64,000 nucleotides of DNA from Kiloniellales bacterium (GCA_030066685.1 JASJBF010000010.1:1-64000), one strand, 5' to 3'. Shown: positions 7,859 through 16,840, counted from the stretch's first letter. Numbers and translations are program-made. The notes: generated from the sequence alone by a model not told the origin.

Positions 7859-8413
7859 ATGTCGAAGGACGCACAGCAGTGGCACGGGACCACCATCCTC
7901 TCGGTGCGCAAGGGCGACCGTGTAGTCATCGCCGGCGACGGCCAGGTCTCGCTGGGGCAGACCGTAATCAAGGGCTCGGCGCGCAAGGTGCGGCGCCTGG
8001 GCAAGGGCGAGGTCATCGCCGGCTTCGCCGGGGCCACGGCCGACGCGCTGACCCTCTTCGAGCGCCTGGAGGCCAAGCTGGAACAGCATCCGGGCCAGCT
8101 GACCCGGGCCTGCGTCGAGCTGGCCAAGGACTGGCGGATGGACCGCTACCTGCGCCGGCTGGAGGCCATGATGGCGGTGGTCGACGCCAAGGCCTCGCTG
8201 GTCCTGACCGGCACCGGCGACGTGCTGGAGCCCGACGACAACCTGATCGGCATCGGCTCGGGCGGTAACTACGCGCTGGCGGCAGCGCGCGCCCTGATCG
8301 ACCGCGACGACCTCGACGCCGAGGCCATCGCGCGCAAGGCCATGGACATCGCTGCTGGGATCTGCGTGTACACCAATGACAACGTCATCCTCGAAAGCCT
8401 ATCTGCCTCGTGA
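7859..8413 (+). CDS. hslV: ATP-dependent protease peptidase subunit HslV (ClpQ)
   Basis: 184 residues. The propeptide ends at G10 and the catalytic Thr is T11 ([21 protein letters not shown]), as in other HslV proteins. The Gly-rich [14 protein letters not shown] motif and the C-terminal [11 protein letters not shown] are intact. HslV forms a double-hexamer threonine protease with HslU that degrades misfolded and regulatory proteins in the cytoplasm. Its last 38 bases overlap the start of hslU. A weak heat-shock-type promoter candidate (CTTGAC at 7822, CCCAT at 7844) lies just upstream. Confidence 0.98.
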   Translation: MSKDAQQWHGTTILSVRKGDRVVIAGDGQVSLGQTVIKGSARKVRRLGKGEVIAGFAGATADALTLFERLEAKLEQHPGQLTRACVELAKDWRMDRYLRRLEAMMAVVDAKASLVLTGTGDVLEPDDNLIGIGSGGNYALAAARALIDRDDLDAEAIARKAMDIAAGICVYTNDNVILESLSAS

Positions 8414-9752
8414 CGCCGGCGGGCGCCGCGAGCAGCCCGAGGCCGGCGCCTTCTCGCCGCGCGAGATCGTCTCGGAACTGGACCGCTTCATCGTCGGCCA
8501 GGACGCCGCCAAACGTGCGGTCGCCATCGCCCTGCGCAACCGCTGGCGGCGCCAGCAGCTGCCCGAGGGCCTGCGCGAGGAGGTCCTGCCCAAGAACATC
8601 CTGATGATCGGGCCGACCGGCGTCGGCAAGACCGAGATCGCCCGCCGCCTGGCGCGCCTGGCCCAGGCGCCCTTCCTCAAGGTCGAGGCGACCAAGTTCA
8701 CCGAGGTCGGCTACGTCGGACGGGACGTCGAGCAGATCATCCGCGATCTGGTCGAGATCGCCATCACCATGACCCGCGAGCGCCTGCGCAAAGAGGTCCT
8801 GGCCAAGGCCGAACTGGCCGCCGAGGAGCGCCTGCTGGACACCCTGGTCGGCGAGAACGCCGCGCCCGAGACCCGAACCAAGTTCCGCCAGATGCTGCGC
8901 GGCGGCGAGCTGGACGAGCGCGAGATCGAGATCCAGGTCAACGACAGCGGTGGCATGCAGCTGCCGACCATGGACATCCCCGGCATGCCGGGCGCCCAGA
9001 TGGGCATGATCAACCTCAACGAGATCTTCGGGAAGGCCTTCGGCGGCCGCACCAAGCCCCGGCGCCTGACCGTCGAGCAGGCCATGCAGGTCGTGATCGA
9101 GGAGGAGAGCGACAAGCTGTTGGACCAGGAGGCCGTGGTCGCCGAGGCCATCGCCGCAGTCGAGCAGAACGGCATCGTCTTCCTCGACGAGGTCGACAAG
9201 ATCACCGCCCGCTCGGACCGCGTGGGCGCCGACGTCAGCCGCGAGGGCGTGCAGCGCGACCTGCTGCCGCTGATCGAGGGCACCATCGTCGCGACCAAGC
9301 ACGGCACGGTGAAGACCGACCACGTGCTCTTCATCGCCTCGGGCGCCTTCCACCTGGCCAAGCCCTCGGACCTGCTGCCCGAGTTGCAGGGCCGCCTGCC
9401 GATCCGGGTCGAGCTCAACGCTCTGACCCGCGACGACTTCAAGCGCATCCTGACCGAGCCGGAAGCCAGCCTGATCAAGCAGTACCGAGCCCTGATGGAG
9501 ACCGAGGAGGTGACCCTCGACTTCACCGAAGAGGCGATCGACGCCCTCGCCGACCTGGCCGCCGAGATCAACGCCACGGTCGAGAACATCGGCGCCCGGC
9601 GTCTGCAGACGGTGATGGAGAAGCTGCTGGAGGAGATCTCCTTCACCGCCACCGACCGCGGCGGCGAAACCATCGTCATCGACGCCAAGATGGTTCAGGA
9701 GCGGGTCGCCGAGCTCGCCAAGGACGCCGACCTCTCCAAGTTCATCCTTTAG
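8376..9752 (+). CDS. hslU: HslU ATPase / unfoldase (ClpY)
   Basis: A 458-residue AAA+ protein: Walker [10 protein letters not shown] at residues 79-87, Walker B in [11 protein letters not shown], a sensor/arginine region near [15 protein letters not shown], and the C-terminal LSKFIL tail that docks into HslV. An insertion (I) domain lies between. The family N-terminus normally begins at [10 protein letters not shown]; here about 25 extra residues precede it because the only usable start (ATG 8376) is inside hslV. No in-frame ATG, GTG or TTG occurs between 8376 and that conserved motif. Confidence 0.97.
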   Translation: MTTSSSKAYLPRDAGGRREQPEAGAFSPREIVSELDRFIVGQDAAKRAVAIALRNRWRRQQLPEGLREEVLPKNILMIGPTGVGKTEIARRLARLAQAPFLKVEATKFTEVGYVGRDVEQIIRDLVEIAITMTRERLRKEVLAKAELAAEERLLDTLVGENAAPETRTKFRQMLRGGELDEREIEIQVNDSGGMQLPTMDIPGMPGAQMGMINLNEIFGKAFGGRTKPRRLTVEQAMQVVIEEESDKLLDQEAVVAEAIAAVEQNGIVFLDEVDKITARSDRVGADVSREGVQRDLLPLIEGTIVATKHGTVKTDHVLFIASGAFHLAKPSDLLPELQGRLPIRVELNALTRDDFKRILTEPEASLIKQYRALMETEEVTLDFTEEAIDALADLAAEINATVENIGARRLQTVMEKLLEEISFTATDRGGETIVIDAKMVQERVAELAKDADLSKFIL

Positions 9753-9853
9753 AGCACGATGACATGAGGTCGATTGGACCTCTTGTCTGAAGCGTGCCGT
9801 GAACCGGCGAAAGAGGGCGTGACGATTTGAGGTCCAATCGACTTCAAATCATC
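9751..9853. repeat. Intergenic palindromic repeat after hslU
   Basis: GAGGTCGATTGGACCTC (9766-9782) recurs inverted with one mismatch at 9829-9845, inside a second palindrome GATTTGAGG...TCAAATC (9824-9850). The unit starts within the hslU stop codon with AGAGCA, as does the one at 51323. It lies between convergent hslU and the XRE gene, so it could also terminate both transcripts. Confidence 0.6.
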
Positions 9854-9874
9854 CCGCGCCGGAATGCAGGGACA

Positions 9875-10240
9875 TCACGGCGCTCGGTCGTTCCGGTTCA
9901 ACTGGGCCAGCCAGGCCGCCACCCAGTCCTCGGGCAGAGTCGCGATCTCCGCCGCCAGGCGATTGGCGAACTCGGTTTTCTGCGGGCTGAGGCCGGCGGT
10001 GTCGACCACGGCGCGGGGATGCGAGAGATCGGCCAGCCGCTGCAGCGCTTCCGCGTCGTCCCAGATGATCCCGAGGAACTGGCAGACCTGGTGCACGAAG
10101 CGGCGGTTCGGCTTGCCCCGGTGGCCGTGCTCAAGGGCCGAGAGGTAGGCCGAGGAGACGCCGAGGCCGGCCGCCATGTCCTGGAGGCTGATGCCGCGTT
10201 CGGCCCGCAGGGCCCTGATCCTTTCCCCGAAGGGAGTCAC
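9875..10240 (-). CDS. XRE-family helix-turn-helix regulator, 121 aa
   Basis: Start at GTG 10240 (TPFGERIRALRAERGIS), the normal opening of a Cro/CI-type domain. The helix-turn-helix lies at about residues 18-40 (SLQDMAAGLGVSSAYLSALE). The rest is a helical tail (LPEDWVAAWLAQLNRN). It is followed by no partner gene and lies 10 bases after the GFA gene. A homologous regulator next to the smr gene is common in alphaproteobacteria. Targets are unknown. Confidence 0.88.
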   Translation of the reverse strand: MTPFGERIRALRAERGISLQDMAAGLGVSSAYLSALEHGHRGKPNRRFVHQVCQFLGIIWDDAEALQRLADLSHPRAVVDTAGLSPQKTEFANRLAAEIATLPEDWVAAWLAQLNRNDRAP

Positions 10241-10250
10241 GGAACCGGCC

Positions 10251-10730
10251 TCAGCGGCCGCCAAGGCCGTGGCGCCGATGCCAGTCGGCCAGGGATTCGT
10301 TTGGATACTCCGCGAAGTAGCAGTCCTCCTCCTTCTGCGGCAGATGAACCCAGGCCGGCTTGGAGGCCAGCATGATGTGCACCCGCTCGGGCGGTGACGG
10401 CAGGGGCGTGTCGATGGCCGAGGCGAAGGGATGCACCAGGTCCGGCCAGCGCGGATCGAAGACCCAGAGCGCCGAACCGCAGCGCGTGCAGAAATGCCGC
10501 CGCGCCTGGCTTGGCTCGCTGTGGGACTGGGTCCTGGCTCGGTAGACGCCGAGGTCCTCTTCGCCCGTGACCTCCAGACTCGCCGCATCGCCGCCCAGGT
10601 TGATGGCATAGCCGCCGCCGCCCGCGGTCTTGCGGCAAATCGAGCAGTAGCAGCGCAAGTAGGGGATCGGCGAGCCGGCGTTCAGCGCGAAGCGCACGGC
10701 ACCGCAGTGACAGGAGCCTTCCAGGCGCAT
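10251..10730 (-). CDS. GFA-family zinc protein (glutathione-dependent formaldehyde-activating-like)
   Basis: 159 residues with the complete zinc-cysteine pattern of the CENP-V/GFA fold: C7-x-C9 (GSCHCGAVRF), C27-x-C29-x2-C32 (LRCYCSICRKT) and C81-x2-C84 (FCTRCGSALW). Most such proteins are not true Gfa enzymes, so the substrate is open. It is co-directional with the XRE gene, 10 bases apart. The promoter is probably in 10731-10808, which contains a short AT-rich stretch. Confidence 0.9.
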   Translation of the reverse strand: MRLEGSCHCGAVRFALNAGSPIPYLRCYCSICRKTAGGGGYAINLGGDAASLEVTGEEDLGVYRARTQSHSEPSQARRHFCTRCGSALWVFDPRWPDLVHPFASAIDTPLPSPPERVHIMLASKPAWVHLPQKEEDCYFAEYPNESLADWHRRHGLGGR

Positions 10731-10808
10731 GGTTCGTCCTCCTGCGAAGTGTTTAACTTGATTCGAGTTTAGCAGCTGCGGGGCCCGCTGTCGCGCCCGA
10801 GATTGCGC

Positions 10809-11429
10809 TCAGCGCTCCCGCCGCCGCTTCAGCAGAACGTAGAAGGCTCCGGCACCACCGTGAGCCGGCTGGGCCTGGGCGAAGGCGAGGACCCGCGCGC
10901 GGTTCGGCGCCTCGTTGAGCCAGCGCGGCAGGTTGGCGCGGATCACGCCGGGTTCCGCACCGTCCGGACCGCGCCCCAGGCGGCCCTTGCCGGTGATCAC
11001 CAGGATGCAGCGCCGGCCGGCGGCCTGGGACCGGCTCAGGAAGGCGCCCAGCCGGCGATGGGCGGCGGCCTGGGTGTCGCCGTGGAGGTCGATGGTCGCC
11101 TCGATGGGCAGCTTGCCGCGGCGCAGCCGCTCCAGGTTGCGCCGGTCGAGGCCGGAGGCCCGGCCGGCTTCAAGGTCGGGCGCCGCCGACCTGCGCTCGG
11201 CCCCGACGGACGCCGGCCGGGTCGGCGCGGCAGCCTTCCGCGGCGCCGGCGCCTCGGAGGCCCGGGGCTCCGGGGATGGTGGCTCGGACCGCGCCGCACC
11301 CCGCCCGGCCCGCTTCTCCAGGGGCTTGGCGTCCTCGGTGACCTTGCGCCAGAGCGCACGATCGGCCTCCGAGATCTCCGATCCGTCTCCGCGACCCGGG
11401 CCGCGGGCGCCGTTCTTCTTGCCAGCCAT
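10809..11429 (-). CDS. Smr/MutS2-domain protein
   Basis: 206 residues. The N-terminal half is charged and probably disordered (Pro/Ala/Arg-rich linker, about residues 35-95). The C-terminal Smr domain shows the TIDLHGDTQAAAHRRL motif (D-L-H-G), the VITGKGRLG motif and the C-terminal GGAGAFYVLLKR. Smr domains are small endonuclease or RNA-binding folds. In alphaproteobacteria this gene typically follows mltA; here lutABC and a hypothetical gene intervene. It starts 9 bases after the lutC stop, so it may be read with lutABC. Confidence 0.9.
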   Translation of the reverse strand: MAGKKNGARGPGRGDGSEISEADRALWRKVTEDAKPLEKRAGRGAARSEPPSPEPRASEAPAPRKAAAPTRPASVGAERRSAAPDLEAGRASGLDRRNLERLRRGKLPIEATIDLHGDTQAAAHRRLGAFLSRSQAAGRRCILVITGKGRLGRGPDGAEPGVIRANLPRWLNEAPNRARVLAFAQAQPAHGGAGAFYVLLKRRRER

Positions 11430-11438
11430 GGAAGGAAT

Positions 11439-12128
11439 CTAGGTTTGGGCCTCGTCCTCGACCAGGATCACGTGCAGGCGCCGCGGGCCGTGGGCGCCCA
11501 TCTGGATGGTCTGCTCGATGTCGCCGGTGCGCGACGGCCCGGTGATGAAGTTGACCGTACGCGGCAGCCGGCCCTCGCCGTTGGCCGCACGCAGGCGGTC
11601 CCAGGCGTCCTCGTAGGGCCCGACCACCTGCGAGGCCTTGAGCACCACGATGTGGTTCTCGGGCAGGAAGTTGAGGGTGGTCGGCGCGGTCGGGCCGGAG
11701 GCGAGCATGAGGGTCCCGGTTTCGGCCACGCCGGCCAGGGCCGCGGTCACGGAGGTCGCATCCTCGAGCCGCGCCCGGCCGCTCTCGACCTTCAGCAGGG
11801 GCTGCTCGCTCCAGGCCAGCCCTTCCAGCGCCGGGTCCGGCGAGATCCGGACCTCGGACGGCAGGTTCTGGCCCTTCAGGTAGTCGGCCACGGCCCTGGG
11901 CACCTCGCCCTCGCCGGCGACCCGCGCGACGCTGGTCGCCACCACCTCTGCCTGCTCGACGAAGAGCGCGACGACTTCCCGGCGCGGCAGGTCGCTGCGC
12001 GCCGGCACCGGGCCGCGGGCCTTGGCGTCGATGCGGGCGCTCACCGCCTCCCGTCGGCCGGCGTTCTCGGCGGCGGCCTTGAGGGAGCGGCGCAGCCGCC
12101 CGAGGATCTCGGCCCGGGTATCGGTCAC
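11439..12128 (-). CDS. lutC: LutC/YkgG-type LUD-domain protein
   Basis: A 229-residue LUD-domain protein: EILGRLRRSLKAA at the N-terminus, then GTLMLASGPTAPTTLNFLPE and NFITGPSRTGDIEQTI, which are LutC signatures. With LutA and LutB it forms the non-flavin, iron-sulfur L-lactate-to-pyruvate oxidation complex. Its ATG overlaps the lutB stop by 4 bases. Confidence 0.93.
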   Translation of the reverse strand: MTDTRAEILGRLRRSLKAAAENAGRREAVSARIDAKARGPVPARSDLPRREVVALFVEQAEVVATSVARVAGEGEVPRAVADYLKGQNLPSEVRISPDPALEGLAWSEQPLLKVESGRARLEDATSVTAALAGVAETGTLMLASGPTAPTTLNFLPENHIVVLKASQVVGPYEDAWDRLRAANGEGRLPRTVNFITGPSRTGDIEQTIQMGAHGPRRLHVILVEDEAQT

Positions 12129-13570
12129 GCGGTCCCGGCCGGGCCGCCCTGCCCGTCCCTCTGCCTCTGGGCCCAGAGCTGCTGGAAGGTGGGACCCTGA
12201 GGCGCCGGCAGATCTCGGTGCGCGGTCCAGCCGCCGGCCAGGGGCAGCGACCGGAAGCGGCCGCGGCGCCGGCCCAGCGCGCCCAGCGCCCGCGTCTTGA
12301 GCCCGGCGAAGAAGTGATAGAGCCCCGGCCGCCGGGCGAAGAAGGCCCAGACGCCGAGGCCGGCGCGGACCGGCAGCGGCGAGAGGTGCCGCTCGAACTC
12401 CCGCTCGCGCCAGTGGCGCATCATCTTCGGCAGCGGGATCCGCATCGGGCAGACCTGCTCGCAGCGGCCGCAGAAGGAGGAGGCGTTGGGCAGGTGCCCG
12501 GCCTCCTCGACCCCGATCAGGCTGGGGGTCAGAACCGCGCCGATCGGCCCGGGATAGACCCAGCCGTAGGCGTGGCCGCCGATCGCGTGATAGACCGGGC
12601 AGTGATTCATGCAGGCGCCGCAGCGGATGCAGCGCAGAGCGTCCTGGTACTCGGTCCCGAGCATGGCCGAGCGGCCGTTGTCCAGCAGGACGACGTGGTA
12701 TTCCTCAGGACCGTCGAGGTCGTCGGCCCGGCGCGGCCCGGTCGAGAAGGTGGTGTAGGAGGAGAACTCCTGCCCGGTCGCCGAGCGCGCCAGGACCCGC
12801 AGGATGACCGAGACGTCCTCCAGGGTCGGCACGACCTTTTCAAGGCTGGCGATGACGATGTGTACCTTGGGCAGGATCTGGGTCAGATCGCCGTTGCCCT
12901 CGTTGGTCACGATGACGGAGGCGCCGTTCTCGGCGATCAGGAAATTGGCGCCGGTGATGCCGGCGTCGGCCTGGACATAGCGCTCGCGCAGGATGCCGCG
13001 CGCCTCGGCAACCAGGGCGGCCGGTTCCTCGAGGTTGCGCTCCGCCGGCAGGTGGTCGTGGTGATCGCGGAAGTCGGCCTCGATCTGGTCCTTGGTCAGG
13101 TGCACCGCCGGCGCGATGATGTGGCTGGGAGGCTCTCGGCGCAGCTGGATGATGTATTCGCCGAGGTCGGTCTCGATCGGCTCGATGCCGTTCTTCTCGA
13201 GGTGATCGTTGAGGGCAATCTCCTCGGCGATCATCGACTTGCCCTTGGTCACCGTCTTGGCGTCGACCTTGCGGCAGATCTCCAGGATCTTGTCTCGGGC
13301 CTCGGCCGCGGTGCCGCACCAGTGCACCTGGCCGCCCTGCTCGGTCACCCGCGCCTCGTAGGCTTCCAGGTAAAGGTCCAGGTGCTCAAGGGTGTGGTTC
13401 TTGATGTCGCGCGCCGCGTCCCGCAGTTCTTCGAACTCCGGCAACTTGGCCGCCGCCTTGGCGCGCTTTTCGATGAAGCCGGCCTTGATGTGGCCCAGCG
13501 CCTTCTTGAGCTGGACGTTCTGGACCGCGGTGCGGGCGTTCTCGGGAAAGGCGTGCGACGTCGATTGCAT
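12125..13570 (-). CDS. lutB: LutB/YkgF-type iron-sulfur lactate oxidase subunit
   Basis: 481 residues. The N-terminal LUD domain (about residues 60-290) contains ITGANFLIAENGASVIVTNE and GPRRADDLDGPEE. Two [4Fe-4S] ferredoxin motifs follow: CIRCGACMNHCPVYHAIGG, and CGRCEQVCPMRIPLPKM. The C-terminal tail is basic. It is the electron-transfer core of LutABC. It starts 6 bases after lutA ends, giving a tight lutA-lutB-lutC order. Confidence 0.95.
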   Translation of the reverse strand: MQSTSHAFPENARTAVQNVQLKKALGHIKAGFIEKRAKAAAKLPEFEELRDAARDIKNHTLEHLDLYLEAYEARVTEQGGQVHWCGTAAEARDKILEICRKVDAKTVTKGKSMIAEEIALNDHLEKNGIEPIETDLGEYIIQLRREPPSHIIAPAVHLTKDQIEADFRDHHDHLPAERNLEEPAALVAEARGILRERYVQADAGITGANFLIAENGASVIVTNEGNGDLTQILPKVHIVIASLEKVVPTLEDVSVILRVLARSATGQEFSSYTTFSTGPRRADDLDGPEEYHVVLLDNGRSAMLGTEYQDALRCIRCGACMNHCPVYHAIGGHAYGWVYPGPIGAVLTPSLIGVEEAGHLPNASSFCGRCEQVCPMRIPLPKMMRHWREREFERHLSPLPVRAGLGVWAFFARRPGLYHFFAGLKTRALGALGRRRGRFRSLPLAGGWTAHRDLPAPQGPTFQQLWAQRQRDGQGGPAGTA

Positions 13571-13576
13571 TCGGCT

Positions 13577-14359
13577 CTAGCCCTCCTGTCCTTCGCCGAT
13601 CGCCGGCGTTCCGGTGTCGCCGGCCAGGACCTCGGCGACGTGGCGCGCCTGCACCCTGCTGCCGCGCCGCTTCAGCTTGCCGGCCATGTTCATCAGGCAG
13701 CCCAGATCACCGGCCAGCAGCAGCTCGGCCCCGGTGCTCTCGATGCGGTCCGCCTTCGCGCTGACCATCTCGTTGGAGATCTCGGGATACTTGACGCAGA
13801 AGGTGCCGCCGAAGCCGCAGCAGGCCTCCGGCTCCGGGAGCTCGGCCAGCTCCAGCCCCTCGACCGAGGCGAGCAGACGCCGTGGCTGCGCCCGGATCTT
13901 GAGCTCGCGCAGGCCAGAGCAGGAATCGTGATAGGTCGCCCGTGCCGGGTAGCTGGCGGCGACCGCGTCGACCTTCAGGACGTCGGTCAGAAAGGACACG
14001 AGCTCGTGGGTTCGCGCCGACAACGCCTCCGCGCGCCCGCGCCACGTCGGGTCGTCCTGGAGCAAAGCCGGGTAGTGTTCCTTGATCATGGCTGCGCAGG
14101 AGCCTGAGGGCGCGACCACATGATCGAAGCCCTCGAACGAGCCAATGGTCTGGCGGGCGATCGAGGCGGCGTCGCGGCGGTCTCCGGAGTTGTAGGCCGG
14201 CTGGCCGCAGCAGGTCTGGGCCCGCGGCACCTCGACCCGGCAGCCGGCGTCCTCAAGGAGCTTGACCGCCGCGAAGCCGACCGAGGGCCGGAAGAGATCG
14301 ACCAGGCAAGTCACGAAGAGACCGACCCTGGGCCCGCGCGCGGTGCTGTCCTGGCTCAT
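13577..14359 (-). CDS. lutA: LutA/YkgE-type (Fe-S)-binding protein
   Basis: 260 residues with two CCG-domain repeats: QTCCGQPAYNSG in the first half and EACCGFGGTFCVKYPEIS in the second, plus CxxD-type motifs (FVTCLVDLFRP, PSGSCAAMI, YHDSCSGLRELK). These ligate Fe-S centres of the heterodisulfide-reductase type. It is the first gene of the lut operon. No lactate permease or LutR regulator is adjacent. Confidence 0.95.
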   Translation of the reverse strand: MSQDSTARGPRVGLFVTCLVDLFRPSVGFAAVKLLEDAGCRVEVPRAQTCCGQPAYNSGDRRDAASIARQTIGSFEGFDHVVAPSGSCAAMIKEHYPALLQDDPTWRGRAEALSARTHELVSFLTDVLKVDAVAASYPARATYHDSCSGLRELKIRAQPRRLLASVEGLELAELPEPEACCGFGGTFCVKYPEISNEMVSAKADRIESTGAELLLAGDLGCLMNMAGKLKRRGSRVQARHVAEVLAGDTGTPAIGEGQEG

Positions 14360-14461
14360 CTCTCCCCGCCTTCTTCTTGTCGTCGGGCCTCATGAGGCCG
14401 CCGCAAGGATGCGCGGCGACGGCCGCAAAAGCAAGCGAGGGCCGCGGAACCGCAGGGATTT

Positions 14462-14480
14462 CAGCGGCCAACGGCCGCTG
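14462..14480. repeat. Short perfect inverted repeat between lutA and a hypothetical gene
   Basis: CAGCGGCC (14462-14469), loop AAC, then GGCCGCTG (14473-14480). It could attenuate or end the minus-strand transcript of 14489-14824 before lutA. No T run follows. Confidence 0.4.
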
Positions 14481-14488
14481 TTGCGACG

Positions 14489-14824
14489 TCATCTGCGCAT
14501 CACGTGATCGGCGAGCGCCCGCGCCTCGCGGTCGGAAAGCGATACGGCGTCGCGCAGAAAAGAGATCAGCCCGTCGAGGGCATCGGCCTCTGCCGCGCCC
14601 GGCTGGTCGAGGGCGCGCAATGCCTGCGCGCAGCCATGGCGCGTTTCGAGCAAGTGGTTGTAATGCTGATCGCAGGCCGGGATCGGCGCCGGATAGCTGC
14701 GGATCTCCCGGACGGTCTCGGCATAGCGCGCCTCGAGCCGCTGCCGAAGCCCGGCGATCTCCGGCGCGGAGGCTTGCTGCTTCGCCGGGCGGTCTCCGCG
14801 CGATGCGGGCTGGAGATCGGTCAT
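14489..14824 (-). CDS. Hypothetical helical protein, 111 aa
   Basis: Predicted mostly alpha-helical and soluble: EIAGLRQRLEARYAETVREIRSYPAPIPACD, then helices containing HYNHLLETRHGCAQALRAL and a C-terminal LSDREARALADHVMRR. No signal peptide or known motif. The composition looks coding rather than random (balanced charge, helical periodicity). It is flanked by lutA and mltA on the same strand, with gaps of about 130 and 55 bases. I recognise no family. Confidence 0.65.
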   Translation of the reverse strand: MTDLQPASRGDRPAKQQASAPEIAGLRQRLEARYAETVREIRSYPAPIPACDQHYNHLLETRHGCAQALRALDQPGAAEADALDGLISFLRDAVSLSDREARALADHVMRR

Positions 14825-14879
14825 CGGCGCCTCCCGCTGCTGCCTCGACGACTCAGCCTACAACAGATCGCGGCGCGAT

Positions 14880-16115
14880 TCAGCTGGCCGCAGCGCGGCG
14901 GTCGGCCACCGACTTCGGCAGGAGGAGGAAGTAGCGGCCCTTCTGCTTCATGCGGCCGGCCTCGGCCAGGGCCGGCTCGCCCGAGCCCCAGAAGAAGTCG
15001 CCGCGCACGACGCCTTTGATCGCGCTGCCGGTGTCCTGGGCCACCAAGAGGCGCTGCAGGGGCCGGTCGCTGGCCGGCCAGGTGGTGTCGAGAAAGACCG
15101 GCGCGCCGAGGGGCAGGTGTGAAGGGTCGACCGCCAGGCTGCGGCCGGCTGTCAGGGGAACGCCCTGGGCCCCGATCGGCCCCTCGCCTTCGATCTCGCG
15201 GAAGAAGATGAAGCGCCCGTTGCGGTGCATCAGCGTCTCGGCCTTATCCGGGTTGTCGCGCAGCCAGGTGCGGATCGACTGCATCGAGACGTCGCCGTCG
15301 AGCAGCTTCTCCCGGATCATGGCGCGCCCGATGGCATAGAAAGGCAGGCCGTTGGAAGCCGCGAAGCCGACCCGCTTGACCCGGCCGTCGGGCAGCCGGA
15401 CGCGGCCGGAGCCCTGCACGTGGAGGAAGAAGACGTCGACCAGGTCGTCGGCCCAGAGCAGCTCCAGCTTCTGCCCGGAGAGTGCGCCGTTCTCGATCTC
15501 GGCGCGGCTGAAGTAGGGAACCAGACGGCTCTTGTCGACGCGTCCGACGATGCGTTCGCCCTCCAGGTCCGCGCGGAAATCCCCCAGGTTCACCGAGATC
15601 AGGTCGGCGGGCCGGGTGTAGACAGGGAAGCGGTAGCGGCCGTTCGGCCTGGTGTCGCCGCGGAGCTCGGCTTCGTAGTAGCCGGTGAAGAGCCCCTCGG
15701 TCTCGCCCTGGTCGCTGACCAGGAAGGGTGTGAACCAGGATTCGAAGAAGAGCCGTGCCGAGATGTCGTCGGTCACCGCCAGGCGTTCCAGGTCCTCGCA
15801 GATCGGCCGCCAGTCGGCGACCCGGCCGCCCAGGGCCGCGGGGCCGATGGCCTTTTCGTCGGGGCTGGAAAGCACCCGCCGGCAGGAGCGGCGCAGCGCC
15901 GGCAGGGCCTCGGCGACGGCGTCCACCTCCCAACCGGGCAGCGCCTCGAAGCCGACCGGCTCCAGAAGGGCCGCGGGCTTCGACGGCTCCGAAGGCGCGG
16001 GGGCCTCGGGCGGGGGCGCCTTTTCGCAAGCGGCGATCAGAAGCAGAGGCAGCGCGCCGGCCAGGATGAGGTGTCTCGAAGGGGAAAGCCGCTGCGGCCG
16101 TTGCCGTCTGGCCAA
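14880..16115 (-). CDS. mltA: MltA-type membrane-bound lytic murein transglycosylase
   Basis: Start proposed at TTG 16115: it gives a 411-residue lipoprotein with an ideal signal (RLSPSRHLILAGALPLLLIAAC, lipobox Cys at residue 30) and GGGAG 8 bases upstream. The in-frame ATG at 16175 would place a 50-residue leader over the end of the Tim44 gene. MltA signatures are present: FTGYYEAELRG, the double-psi barrel HVQGSGRVRLPDG with VGFAASNGLPF, and the 3D domain DTGSAIKGVVRGDFFWG with the catalytic Asp. It cleaves peptidoglycan glycan strands from the inner face of the outer membrane. It lies 26 bases after the Tim44-like gene. Confidence 0.95.
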   Translation of the reverse strand: MARRQRPQRLSPSRHLILAGALPLLLIAACEKAPPPEAPAPSEPSKPAALLEPVGFEALPGWEVDAVAEALPALRRSCRRVLSSPDEKAIGPAALGGRVADWRPICEDLERLAVTDDISARLFFESWFTPFLVSDQGETEGLFTGYYEAELRGDTRPNGRYRFPVYTRPADLISVNLGDFRADLEGERIVGRVDKSRLVPYFSRAEIENGALSGQKLELLWADDLVDVFFLHVQGSGRVRLPDGRVKRVGFAASNGLPFYAIGRAMIREKLLDGDVSMQSIRTWLRDNPDKAETLMHRNGRFIFFREIEGEGPIGAQGVPLTAGRSLAVDPSHLPLGAPVFLDTTWPASDRPLQRLLVAQDTGSAIKGVVRGDFFWGSGEPALAEAGRMKQKGRYFLLLPKSVADRRAAAS

Positions 16116-16141
16116 GAGCTCTGCTCCCGCGCCGGGGTCGA

Positions 16142-16840
16142 TCAGTCCGGACTGCGCGTCGCGACCAGGGTCCAATTGGGGTCGCGGCTGCGGGTGTTGC
16201 GCGCGAAAGTCCAGAGGTCGGTGATCTGGGTGACGTCGCTGGGATCACCCTCGACGATGCGGCCCTCGGAGTCCTTCACGACGTTGATCTGCTCTGAGAC
16301 GAAGCGCAGGGTGACGAACGCCGTCCGGTCCTGCAGCTCCGCATCCTCGATCTTGGCCTCCTTGATGCCGACCAGGGTCGTCTCCAGCGTCTGTTGAGCG
16401 GACTCGCGCTCGCGGATCGCCCCGGTGAAGTCGTCGAAGACGCTGTTGGACAGCAGCGGTCGCAGAGTCTTGCTGTCGCCATCGGCGAAGGCGGCAACGA
16501 TCATCTCGAAGGCCGCCCGGGCACCTTCCACGAAGCTCGACTCGTCGAAGCCATGATCGGCCAGCTTGATTTGCGTCAAGCCGCCCGCCAGGGGATCCTC
16601 GGCGGCGCCATTCGCGGCCGCCGGCGCCTCGCCTTCGCGCCTGCCGCTTCGGCGGTCCGGCAGGTTGACGACCTTGTCGTTCCCCGAATCCTCGGGCGAG
16701 CGCTGCTGGAACGGATCGAAATCCCGCGGCTGCTCATGCCCGGTCCGGCGCCCGAGGACTCGTCGCAGCTGGAGGACCAGGAAGGCTGCCAAGGCGGCAA
16801 ACAGGATGATTTCGAAAAACTGCAAATCGTTATCCATCAA
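16142..16840 (-). CDS. Tim44/TimA-like domain protein
   Basis: 232 residues. An N-terminal membrane helix (about residues 7-25, FFEIILFAALAAFLVLQL) is followed by a charged linker and a C-terminal Tim44-like domain (FVEGARAAFEMIVAAFADGD, TLRPLLSNSVFDDF, AFVTLRFVSEQINVVKD). Alphaproteobacterial homologues of mitochondrial Tim44 are inner-membrane proteins of unclear role. The family conserves the position beside mltA and fxsA. It is divergent from fxsA across 214 bases that must hold both promoters. Confidence 0.93.
   Translation of the reverse strand: MMDNDLQFFEIILFAALAAFLVLQLRRVLGRRTGHEQPRDFDPFQQRSPEDSGNDKVVNLPDRRSGRREGEAPAAANGAAEDPLAGGLTQIKLADHGFDESSFVEGARAAFEMIVAAFADGDSKTLRPLLSNSVFDDFTGAIRERESAQQTLETTLVGIKEAKIEDAELQDRTAFVTLRFVSEQINVVKDSEGRIVEGDPSDVTQITDLWTFARNTRSRDPNWTLVATRSPD

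Noticed and set aside
12218-14107. A 629-codon open frame on the plus strand across lutB and lutA
   Set aside because: It is antisense to two clearly homologous Fe-S proteins; long open frames opposite genes are expected at this GC content, and the translation has no domain or plausible start site.
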